From NCBI GenBank assembly GCA_023105745.1, contig JALGQZ010000008.1:22300866-22364865 (forward strand): a stretch of DNA of 64,000 nt, written 5' to 3'. Of the stretch, positions 39,780 to 50,610 are shown one piece after another. Position 1 is the stretch's first letter. Each line of letters begins with the position of its first letter. The position numbers and the translations under genes were made by a program. The notes beneath the pieces were generated by a model, which was given only the letters and a program-made list of their open reading frames with translations, searched no databases and had not been told where the DNA came from. The stretch is from Austropuccinia psidii (Eukaryota > Basidiomycota > Pucciniomycetes > Pucciniales > Sphaerophragmiaceae).

Positions 39780-40977
39780 AAAATTACTCACCAGCTAAAA
39801 TTCCTCAAGGCTTTGCATAATAGTATTAAATTTTAATTAAAATATAAATAAAGCTTCAGAAATGGTGCAATCTCTTGAACAAATGACACCATATCAAAAT
39901 TCCTCACCAGCAAAAACATCTCAGATTATATAATCCTACATAAATTGGTGCAACAAACCCAACAAATGGTATCTCACCACTATAAAAAATTATCCCAGCC
40001 AAAGGAAGTGAAAAAATTCTAAGTCCCTTGTTTTGAGTGCCTCTATGGAGGGCCCAAAGAATATAAATAGAGGTCCTCTCTCCCTCATTTTTTCCTCTTT
40101 TCCCCATGAATCCAATTAGTTATATACCAAGAAGGAGAATAACTATTCATCCCTTACTAGTAGGATAATCTAGTTATTTTATTAAAGTATTATAGACTTA
40201 TAGGTTTAATTCGTAGTGATTTCTAATTAATAGTAGTTAACAGAAGGTCTACTTAATATTATTAATCCACCCTATGTTTAAATTATTAGTCTTATAATTA
40301 TAATACTATCAATAATACTCATAATATTGAGTTTATCCCTATAACCTTTACATTATAAAGGAAAAATAGTCTTATTATATCTTCATATTAAAAAAAACCA
40401 ACCTTACAACTATATATTATTATATATATAAAAACCCTACCCTTATATTCTATTATATCTTTTATATATTTAACAAAGATCCTCTCTATATTGAGCAATA
40501 TCTTACCAATAAATTATTAAAGGTCTTATTATTATATTATATTAACAATTACCCTCTCAAACCATTGAGTATTATAACATATATAACATCAAATTGAGCT
40601 TACCCCTTAAAATATATATTATTACCATTATATTAAATCAACCTCTTATACTATTAAGGTCTTACTCTTAAAATTATCTTATATTATTATTTGAAAATTA
40701 TATTTTATACTGTTTCAACTTATAAGTTACTTATCTGATTATTGAATAGGTCTGATAGAGACTGCTAAAAATTCTTCTCTAGTTGTAAAGCCACAATCTT
40801 GAATATTGATTTGTGAGCTCTGTAGGGAGATTTTTTAGTATATTCAGAGGGGCAGCTAAAACACCATTAGCACCCTTGGTTACAGGATTATTTCAGCAAT
40901 TCAAAACTGTTTACCTGTGATTTCCCCCTCAAGGACTGCCTTATCCAATCCCACAGTAAAAGGAGTTCCACAGCGTA
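39780..40977. other. Probable fragment of another LTR, no coding sequence
   Basis: The first 150 bp repeat phrases found left of the young element (GGTGCAAT, CAAATGACACC, CTCACCAGC). A promoter-like block, TATAAATAG (40062-40070) then a C/T-rich run, is followed by 600 bp of CTTA/TATA-rich sequence of the kind seen in copia-type LTRs of rusts. Ends were not located. At 40978 old-element RNase H coding starts abruptly (minus strand). Confidence 0.4.
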
Positions 40978-43800
40978 TTGGGTAATGCCCATCTACTCAA
41001 GCCATCAGCATTCTTGTGCATATTTCCAGATTTATGTAATATGGTCATATTGCCTCTATACTCCTATATACCAATCTGCCATCTTAACATGTGTCTTTTA
41101 GGTGTTTTCATGTTAAGAAGTAATTTTACTGAATTACAATCAGTAATGACTTCAAATATACTACCATCAAGATAATAATTTAGTTTTTCCAAAGTCCAAA
41201 AAAGGCAAAGGCACTTCATTTGGCTTTCTCAATACCTGGCCTCTGTAGGATTAATTTGTCTTTAAATAAAACAAACTGGACCTTAATGAGGCTTTCCATT
41301 TACAATTTGAACTTGATGAAGAGCTGAACCTAAACCTTCACCACATGAATCAATATACAGCTTGAAAGGAAGTTTCCATTCTGGCATCAATAACAATGGT
41401 TCATTGGTTAAGGCATACTTGATTTTGTTATATGCTTGAATCCTTTCTTGTGTCATTTCAAAGACAGTATGTTGGCCACAAACTCTGTACAATTATCTGG
41501 AATGGATTTTGAAATCTTTGAGGTGTTGCCTATAATAACTGGCAAACCCTCAAAAAGACATCATTTCTTTCTTTCTCTGGGGTATTGGTTTCAGTAAGAC
41601 TGCAGCCACTTTGTTTTTATAAACACCAAGGCTTAGTCCTGAAACTACATGTCCCAGAGATTTTAATTCATGAAATCCAAAATTGAATTTTTTGAGTGAT
41701 ATTTTCATGTTCACTTGAATAATCTTCTTAAGTACTAATGAAAGTCTCTCTGAATGAAATTTCCAGGTTTCTGAACAAATAATAATTTCATAAATATAAA
41801 TGATTAACCACCCCTCTGATAGTTAATGTGGGAAAATGGAATTCATAATTTTTTGATAATGAGAAGGGGAATTTTAAATCCCAAAAGGAATCCTCAATTA
41901 TTCATAAATTCCACAATGGGCAATAATTATCAATAATTTCCTATCATGAGGTGTCAAAATATTCTGGTGGAAACCTTTAAGAGCATCCATAGAAGTGATG
42001 AATATTGCTTGGGATAATTGAGTTAAAGTCTCATGGACTCTAGGAGTTTGGTACCTATCTGTAATAGTATAGGTATTCAATGCTCTAAAATCACAAACCA
42101 TCATTGATTTATCATTATGCCAAGTAATGATTACAGGGGTTGTGCCTTCTACTTCCTCATTGTGTCCAACTTTCCTGAGAGCTCCCAGTCTCATCATCTC
42201 ATTGATATGAGATTGTAATGCTTCTCTATCCCTGGGGCTAGCTGGGTAAGCTGGTCTTCTTAGTAGTGGAGGGTAAGGTCTTCCCACATTAAGCATTATT
42301 TCCACTTCATTGCCTTTGATACCTCCAAGTGGTTAATTATCAGAAGCAAAGGCTTCCCTGTATTGAAATAAAATTCCAAAATGTTCTTCCTTCATTCCCA
42401 ATGTTGATGCAGGGCTAATTTGTGCTTCAATGAATTTATCTGACACAAATTTTTCCTTATTAACATTTTTTACTTGTCTGATGACAGTTATTTCTCTCTT
42501 TTCCAGACGAAAAGCAAGTTTTTGCCTTCTATTTACCCCTATAGTGAAATATCTGTCTTTATGATTATTAATATCAATACCATAAATATTAAGATAATTA
42601 TTTCCAAGTATAAAATGTTGTGAAGTTCATTTATTCATAACAACAAATTCAACTTTCAGTCTGATAATTCCTGCAGGGTGAAGAAATATCATTTCTGCCT
42701 CAAGAATTCCCAAAGGGTGCATATTTTGGCTAGCACTTTTGAGCTTTATACCTTCAATTGGCATTAATTGGTCTTGCCAATTGGTATGAATTTTGTAAAG
42801 ATAATTCTTCCCAACACAAGTGCAGGAAGCTCCTGAATCAAGATGTATCTTTGCTTCTTTGTTTTTTATCACAATATTAGTGATGCAAGATGATCCAGCT
42901 GTATACCCTTTACCTATGTCAGGTTTGGTTCTTTGCATTTTAGCATCTTGCACATGTATGAGATCCATAAATTCATCACTGTACTATGGTAAGTGAGTAT
43001 GCACTTCTGTGACTTCAAAGTAAATATTAATGTTTTCTATACTGAGTTTATCTGTTAGTTCTTCTTCTTCATAATGCTCATAGTCACTTTAATGTAAACA
43101 TACATCATTGGCTTCTTTTGTGTCCTCCTCTTTTTCAATTTATATCTCATTTATTCTTGTCTTTTTTGTACACGTATTGGCCAAATGAGATGTACTCCCA
43201 CATATATGAAATTTCAAATGAGCTCTGCCTTGTGGCTTATTTGATTTTGAAATTAGTTTCCCACTAGTTTTATTTTCTATTGGGGGTTTATACCAATTTC
43301 TACCAATTTTTGTTCTGGTAGTGATGTCTTCCATGGAATTGATATAAGCTTCTGTAGAGCAAGGCTCAATACATCTGCTTCTTATAGCATTCTCAAGGTC
43401 ACCACCACACTTCCTTAATATCCTTTTATCTACCATTGTTTCAGACATATCAGTATTAAGGGCAGTTAATCTGTACTTTTGTTTAAAAAACCAGGACATG
43501 GGCCTGTCCCCCTCAATATTAAAAATGGCTTCTTCAAAAGAATTTTCCATTCTGAATCTCCAGGGATAATTTTCCCATTTGGGAATAATTTGTTCTTTCT
43601 GAAAAGGCCAAGAGTGTTTACCATGGTCTTGTCTCTTTTTATAATACCATTTCTTTTCTGATTTGGTAAATAATGAGTGTAATATGGCACTTATTTATTC
43701 ATATGGTATGTTAAAGTATTCTTTAAACATATAAATTTTTTTCATAAATTCCATCTGATTATATTCTCCTTCACCACTGAAGATTGTCCATTCCTCTAAT
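40978..43800 (-). pseudogene. Old Ty3 pol fragment: capsid to RNase H
   Basis: Minus-strand remains in order: capsid end (RPMSWFFKQKYRLTALNTDM, about 43,480); a zinc knuckle reading FHICGSTSHLANTC, in which the first Cys has become Phe; protease with intact Asp-Ser-Gly (IHLDSGASCTCVG, about 42,840); RT N-terminal half (PPLLRRPAYPAS, 42,270; MDALKGFHQN); RT active site degraded to YIYE near 41,798; and RNase H ([11 protein letters not shown], 41,360) continuing through [16 protein letters not shown] to [13 protein letters not shown] at 40978. Numerous stops and frameshifts. It is clearly homologous to, but diverged from, the young element. Gag lies upstream and the missing integrase is on the far side of the inserted DNA. 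Confidence 0.9.
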
Positions 43801-43952
43801 ATGGTAATATCGTTATAATTTCAGGTAGCCTCCACCTCTTCATTGCTTGAAATTGTATGATGTAAGTCATTATTCAATTTCAACACATTTCTATCAAGAA
43901 TTGGTGTGGATTGCCTTAGAAGTTCATTCTTTAGTGATATATTATTAATGCT

Positions 43953-44952
43953 TTATTGAATATCTTCTTTCAATTCAAGTCTTTCTTTGGAATTCTTTTC
44001 CAATTGTTTTTGGAAAAGAGATGCATTGTGACCAGTTGAATTTTTCAAGTTTTGCACTTGTATTCTCAAGTCTTTTAATTGTTTAGTAATAAAAGATATA
44101 GAATTATCATCTGGTTGATTGAGCAAGGTGCGTTTGGACTCGATTCTCTCACAAATATGCCTCAAAGACAAAAATATTTCTTTATTAACACTTTCTAGAC
44201 CAATAATGGTCTTTTGTGACTCTTTTACTTGTAAAATCTCTCTACCCAACTTCTGTTGGATATACTCAAAATTGTTAAACTTGGCTACAATTTCTTTATT
44301 ACAAGTTTCAAAATGAGTCACAAGCTTTATAAGGTCTATTTCTTTGGAAAGGATTGGTTCATTCTTTCCTCCTCCTTGTTTTCAAATTCCATCAGAGTTC
44401 TTGCCATATTGAACACATTGTCCATGGCTGTCTTTTCTTTCTTTGGAATTCTGTAATTCTGTGGGTAAGGCCTGTTCCACTTGTATTTTGCCTTTCCCTT
44501 CTGATTGCTCTTTTGAGCTTGCTTGTCCTTGTTTAGAACCTTTTGAGCCATATTCTTGCTTGTGGAGGCTTGAGGAGCTTCCACAGGGCTGTTTTCCTTT
44601 CCTTGGGCCAACTTCATCTTCTGGTCCTCTGAAAAAATGCTTTTGTTTTTCAACCAGGCTTTTATCTGTTGGACTTTTCCTTTGAAAGACATGGGTTTCC
44701 AACACCTCAGAAGGTCCTCTGTCTTTTCTGGGCACATTAGCTTTTTTGCGTGAAGATATGAGCTCATTGTGCCTATGCAAAGACTTGGCAGAAGTTCCCA
44801 CTCCTGCTGCTTTGCTGCAATAAACCAGTTCTTGTACCAAGACTGGTATATCTCTATTGTTGCCTGTTGGAAATGGTTCAGGTCTTACAATAGGAATAGC
44901 AGTTATGTCAGCTTATGGACACTCAATAAGATTCTCAAAGGTTCTGGATAAC
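43953..44952 (-). pseudogene. Old Ty3 gag region with two overlapping frames
   Basis: Two frames share the same DNA in the same relative register as in the young element. One (about 44952-44336) reads YKNWFIAAKQQEWELLPS, a helical region, a Lys/Gln/Pro linker, and YRIPKKEKTAMDNVFNMART ending FPKK and stop. The other (44840-44382 and, past one stop, 44321-43953) begins VQELVYCSKAAGVGTS, is Ser/Gly/Gln/Lys-rich, and leads into a long coiled coil (ESQKTIIGLESVNKEIFLS). Amino-acid identity to the young element is low, yet both frames stay open for about 450 nt despite the decay elsewhere. Confidence 0.75.
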
Positions 44953-45788
44953 CTTTGGGAACTGGCAGAAGTTCTGGAATCTTCCATTTGTGCCTCTGCT
45001 CTGGGCTGAAATTCTTTTCTTTTGGATTTATGACCTGAATGTCCTGGTCCAGATCCATTTTATTGGATGTAGTATTTTATTCCACTTCTATTGGGAGTTA
45101 TTTCACATCAATTTGAAGAAAATTGGACCAATAAATGGATTGAATTCACCTGCTGGGCCTTTAAAGGGTTCTTTTGTAATTAAACCCCTTGGTGCTTGGC
45201 TGGTTTGAATTTCAATACTTGACTCTTGGATACTAGAGTCAGATGATTTTTTTCTTATGGATTAAGCTAGATAAAAAACAAAATATAAGTTATTTTATCA
45301 AGAAATGAGAAATAACTTATTAACTCAACTTATTGAATAAAGTTGTTTTAATGTAATTTATGGAAAATTACATCAAAAATAAAGAAAAATGTCTAAATAA
45401 TGAAGAAAAATATTTTTAAGCAAATATTTTCAGCCTTTTTAAGATTTTTTATTTTCTTTAAAGACATAATTATTATGCAACCAATAAGTTATTAATCAAA
45501 ATTGTATTATTATTCAATTTATACTAGAATAACTCAAAGAATAAATTTCAAGTCTGTGATGTGAAAAAGCCACTAGTTAGACAATAGAAATTTATTCCAA
45601 ATCACTCAATAGTATATTGGTTCACACAATGTTCTTAAGAAAAAAATAACTTTATTAATATTATACATCCTATTTATAAGGTATAAGTCCCAAAAAAGCC
45701 AATATTGAAGTAAATATGGCAATTATACGTCAAAAAACAGTAAAATAAGGTCTATACTATGATTTATGTCCCAAACATTGGTTATAAA
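44953..45788 (-). other. Leader of old element
   Basis: Between the primer-binding site and the recognisable gag. On the minus strand a frame with SIQESSIEIQTSQAPRG and FKGPAGEFNPFIGP near 45,250-45,110 may be leader or an upstream exon; it is interrupted by stops. No other feature. Confidence 0.4.
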
Positions 45789-45803
45789 CATGGCAGGCCC
45801 CCA
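45789..45803 (-). other. Candidate primer-binding site of old element
   Basis: The minus-strand reading TGGGGGCCTGCCATG begins three bases after the LTR end (CTTACA). It matches the young element's site at TGGGGGCC. Confidence 0.6.
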
Positions 45804-45806
45804 AAA

Positions 45807-47938
45807 TGTAAGGTTTGTCTATGAAACTCTGGATAATAGTAACAAATATCAAGATTAATGTGACTGTCCTTGGTAGAAAATATGATATAATTAAATATCA
45901 TAACCACAAAATTATATAATTATTGAAATAATTATATATAAAGAAAAGAAATTTAATAATAATTATAATAAGCTATAATTATTCTATTATTGTTATAGTC
46001 ACTGACAGTTATAGCAATAAGAAGTGTAAATCTCTTAATGAGACAATAACACATGTAAAATATTAATATTTATTCATTTATTAATAATATAATAATATGG
46101 TTTTCAAAAGAAATTATCACACACACTGTGTAGAGGTAATTCTTATAGAAAAATTCTATAAAAGAAACTAATGCTTTATAAAAAAAATAGAACTTTAGAG
46201 AAAACTTACTTACACTATTTATTCAATACAACCAGTCAAACAACAACAGTTATTATATTAAATAATGATTATAAGTTAAAAAAATTGCAAAAATCAATTT
46301 TGTAAAAGATAAAACAACTTTTCCTGATAAAAAATATGATTAAAGAGTTTTGATGAGGAATTTGTGGATTTTAAAATATATTTAAGAGAATAATTTTATA
46401 TAATAAAGTATATTATTGGTTATTACAGAAATAATCTGAATTATATGATTTCAATTCTTCAAATTTAAAATTAATAGAGAATAAAATAACTTAAGAATTA
46501 CTTTAATAATAAGATTTTATATTTAATAAAACTTTACCTGCTTAAATGTCTAATATGATTGGAATGAGGATGAGTGATGGAAAAAACAGTGATGAATAGA
46601 CTCTTTTTATGTCTACAAAGTAGCTCTCATAATTCATAATGGATATGGAGGGCATTCTCAGGTCAAAACTGAAAAACCATACTTAAAAAAAGTTCTTAAC
46701 TTAAGGTAACTTATTTTTAATTCCAATTCAAAGTTACCAGTGTTATTCTTAACTCCAAGTAACTTTAATCCTCTTTTGGATTAACTACTTTAATCTTTAA
46801 TATAAACTAAGTTTATTTATCTTCACATTCACCACATGAACAACTTAAAAATAGAGTCTCAAGCAAAAATCTCTTGAACTCAATTTTTGATTAATTTCTA
46901 AAGAAATCTTAATTTTCTTGAAGTATAATTAAAAAAGTGAACTTCCAGGCTAATTACCAATAAACCCTTTTTATAAAAGATACTTAAAAGTTAATTTATA
47001 CAAAGATAACATTAATTTTTAATCTGTGTGAAAATTTCAAGCAAATACATTAAGAATTGGATTTTTAATGAATTTATGATGTTATTTCTATTTTTCCACA
47101 TAAAATAGCAATACACACAAAACCTCAACTTTTGATAAGGCTTTAATGCTTTTAAATTTTAAATTTTAAGCTTATTTAAACTTTGACAGTTCTTAAATCC
47201 TTGATTTCAAGCTTGCATATTGGTATTTACCCTTTGGCCACTTGATATTCCTGTTGGAATTGGGTTAAAACTAGTTTAAACTATAATGTTGCATCAAAGT
47301 TTAATCTTGAAGCTTACATAAGGTTGAAAATCCTCTAATACAGGTGGACAACCTTAATTGAATCCTTGCAGATCTAAAAAGTTAGGTACCCCATCTCTGT
47401 TTGGGCTTTTTCCTTTGTCCCACCTTTTTGCATGTATTTTGCCCTTTTATATATTTAAAGCCATACTATGGGCACAAACACCTTTAAATTGAGCTCACAC
47501 AGGATTTACATTATGTATGGCAAATCATTAGCCAATTCAGTAAATATTCACAACACCTTAATTTTAACTGAAATTTTGGTATGTTTGCATAAAGCTTATG
47601 CAACTTTAAATTTAAGCTTATTTGAGCTTAAATTTAACAATTTTAAAAAAATGTTAAAAAGATTGCAATTGTACTGTGAGATTATTAAATCTTCTAATAA
47701 CTTGAGAAATATTTGTTTTTGGGTATAACACCCTATGGGTTTACCCTAGGTTATTTTTGGAGTAGAATCCAAAAATGACATAATAATTATAACTTTGTTT
47801 ATCAAAAAGAAAGCTATACTTATTTCTTGCTATTTGTTGCTTTGAATTGAGTTGATAAGTATGCTTAAGACTAAATCAACTGTGTATAATGCTATTTGTG
47901 GCCTTATGGGTAAGTCACACATACCTCACAGGCTCACA
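45807..47938 (-). repeat. 5' LTR of old element
   Basis: 2,132 bp. Plus-strand reading TGTAAGGTTTGTCTATG to CTCACAGGCTCACA. It is homologous along its full length to 24414-26542. The diverged sequence indicates an old insertion. Confidence 0.85.
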
Positions 47939-47943
47939 GTTAA
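47939..47943. repeat. Target-site duplication of old Ty3 element (right)
   Basis: GTTAA after the right LTR, matching 23848-23852. Confidence 0.65.
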
Positions 47944-48779
47944 TGTGTACTTCCCTATCCTTGCTGAGGAAAACACAAATTCTTCTTGTCTGAGGGTGTC
48001 AATAAGAGAATCAACTGTCCTTCTGCCTCAAAATTCTTCTTTCTTGATCTTATTTACTTATCTGTAGATATCTTGGAGTATTCAAGTCCTTTCAGACTCC
48101 CTTTGGCTGAACAATTGGGCGTTAATTTTCCTTGGAAGGAGCAGTGATTGAGACATTTGAGAAATTTGGGATGTCTCTTGCTCATTGAATTTTCTGAAAG
48201 TAGGATGTGCCATGATATATCAAGTGGCATCATGACTGTGTTTTTATTCTTTAATTTAACAATTCAAGCTGTACTATTGGAATATCTTTCTTGAATAGAG
48301 CCTAATAGAAAAGTGTCAATTTCTTAAAGTGACTTTTTTGGATGAACTTTTTTGTGGAAATTTATGGTACCAGACCTATAAAAACCAAATACAACTAAAT
48401 TTTGAGTCATATTGAACCTTATGGTGGACACACTATACCCCTCTTCCATGTAAAGATTATGAGAATATTGAAAAAAAATCTCAATGGTTTGAAATTAACC
48501 TTCAGTTTGGGGTTGGATATTTTCTTTAAGAAAAAATATTAATAATTTCTTTTATTCAAAAAAAACTGAAAACAGTTAAAAATGAGTCTTATGAAAAGAT
48601 AAGAAAATTGGGAATAATAAATCAAAATTATGGGGAAATTTGTTTAAGATTACAAGTGATCAAAGAAGTAAGGGGGAAAATGGTAATTTGGGTTATTGGT
48701 AAAGTAAAAAAAGGCGGTATGGAGGGTTCTTTTTTGAAAAGAAATCAAATCAAATATTGAGATTTTTTAAAAAAACACT
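47944..48779. other. AT-rich flank, nothing recognised
   Basis: Old target DNA on the right of the retrotransposon complex. Short open frames only; no motif, RNA gene or repeat recognised. Confidence 0.6.
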
Positions 48780-50610
48780 GTATGAATTCCCCTGGGATTT
48801 TTTGGGCCCAAAAAACCCCTTCTTCAACCACTAAAAGAACCTCCAACTACCAAATCTCCCAGTTATAAGAATGAATCTGAAACAACCAAAAATTAAAAAA
48901 AAAATCTATCTTAAATATTTCTTAAAAAATTCCATTATTTTTATAAAAATAAAGCTTTTTTCCAAATTCAAGTAAAAATACAATTATATTTCATTCTATC
49001 CCAGTCCCAAACTTCAAGAATTTATATTTCCTGAAATAAATTAAGCCTAATCTGTTCTTTTCAGAAAAAAATTGTTCATTTTAAAAATTTAACAATCCTC
49101 CCAAAAAAATTTGTTAATATTATTTAAAAATCCCTTTCTTTTTTTAAAAAAAAGCTCTTTTAAGAATTCTAACAAAAATTAATCTCATTCTATTCTAATC
49201 CCCACCTTCAATCAATTTTTTAAAAAAAATATTTATCATCTGTTTTTTTTTCAAAACTTTCTTTCACTTTGAAAATACAGCAATGCTTAGATATGATCTT
49301 GCTTCAGAATTTGAAATAATTCTCTATGGTTGAATAATATTCTTGCATAATGATAAGAGTAAGCTCTTTTAAATAAAATTGAGAGAAGATGTGAAAGATG
49401 AGTAAAAATATGTAATAGTCAATCTGACAAAAGCCACTTTACATCCAAAAAGATTTATTTTCCCTTTTCTTTTTATTCAGAAAAGATATTATAAAAATGA
49501 GCTTTGGAAATTGAGTCTTATAAATCCTGAACATAGCAATGGCTCTTGAGATATTATATTGGCACATGCATACATCCTAAATAAATTCAATAAAGAGGAA
49601 GCTTGAGAATTTTCTTCCTTAATTTCTGAGCATATAGATTCTTGTGAAACTAAATAAATATTTTTTTCCAAAAGTTATTTATCAAAAATAATTCCAATAA
49701 AAGATATATCTAATGAGAAGGGAAAATATAGAAAAGAAATTCGTTAAGGGATGAAAGCCCATTTAAGAAATGTTTTTCTCATTCAGATTACAAAATTTTT
49801 ATCTTGAAGCCTAAGGCCATTTGATTGGGTGAAAAAAATCCTTTTTTTTTCCTGTAATAAAAAATAAATTAATATTTTTAATCTTCTTAATTATTCCATT
49901 ATTATTTATTTAAATTAAAAGAAAAAAAGGTAAAATATAACCCTTCAATATATTTCTTGATTAAATTCAACAAACAGGACCTTTTCTTTGGAACTTTGTT
50001 TCATTAGAGATGAGACAGAAAGATCTTGCTTGTGAGCTCTCAACAATTTTTTTGAAAAAAAATGATTAATATAATATTAAACCCCCACATTTCTGGTTAT
50101 TGAGAAAGATTTTTACTTGGTGAATAAGCTTAAAGGGACAATAAACAGATCAAAGCTACTATTATGAAATTGGAAGTTCAAAAAAAATATCCTTTGATAT
50201 TGTATAAATATCCATTGAAATTCTAATAAAGTAGAGAAATGTATAAATAATTGGGTCAGAGTAGGTTTTATCCACCTTTTCTGTATATGAAACTCCATAA
50301 CTCATATTTCAATATATATTTTAGGTTATGTATTACTCTAGTGAATAAGAATTCAATGTAAATTGGAAGAAGCTTAAAAATCTCATTCAAGGATATATAA
50401 TTAATTATATTAACAATAATTGAGTTCCATTAAAAGAATCATTTATTAATGATAGTACAAGAAAACTGGCTGACTGTGGCCACTCTTCCATATCAAGAGT
50501 TGAAGGGACCCATGCCATGGTCAAGATATGGATTTCAAGTTAACTGCAACCCTTTTGCAGGTAGCGAACAGCCTCAATTTTTGAAATGAAAGTAATTAAA
50601 CCAAACTAAT
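48780..50610 (+). pseudogene. Probable second MULE relic
   Basis: Near 50,495-50,525 the plus strand reads GHSSISRVEGTHAMVK, the C-terminal signature also seen in the first MULE (SRVESAHAMV). At about 48,785 the phrase AATTCCCCTGGG, with GGGCCC after it, resembles GGAATCCCCTGGGCCCC at about 16,355, ahead of the first MULE. The distance between the two landmarks is similar in both (about 1.7 kb here; about 1.8 kb there after removing the microsatellite). The intervening sequence is too decayed to read. Confidence 0.45.

Larger units (their letters stand above)
23853..47938 (-). mobile_element. Old minus-strand Ty3/gypsy element with nested insertions
   Basis: One element interrupted by others. 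On the minus strand the order is: 5' LTR (47938-45807), primer-binding site, gag (to about 43,950), capsid/zinc knuckle, protease, RT and RNase H (to 40978), then unrelated and inserted DNA (40977-27431), integrase C-terminus (27430-26681) and 3' LTR (26542-23853). GTTAA flanks both ends. The RNase H reading stops at A-L-P-N-T and the integrase resumes only at LEFKDSDGF. The RNase H tail, zinc domain and integrase core are therefore missing: deleted or carried off by rearrangement. Chance match of the five-base flanks is about 1 in 1,000. That both halves belong to one element rests on orientation, LTR pairing and these flanks. Confidence 0.7.
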
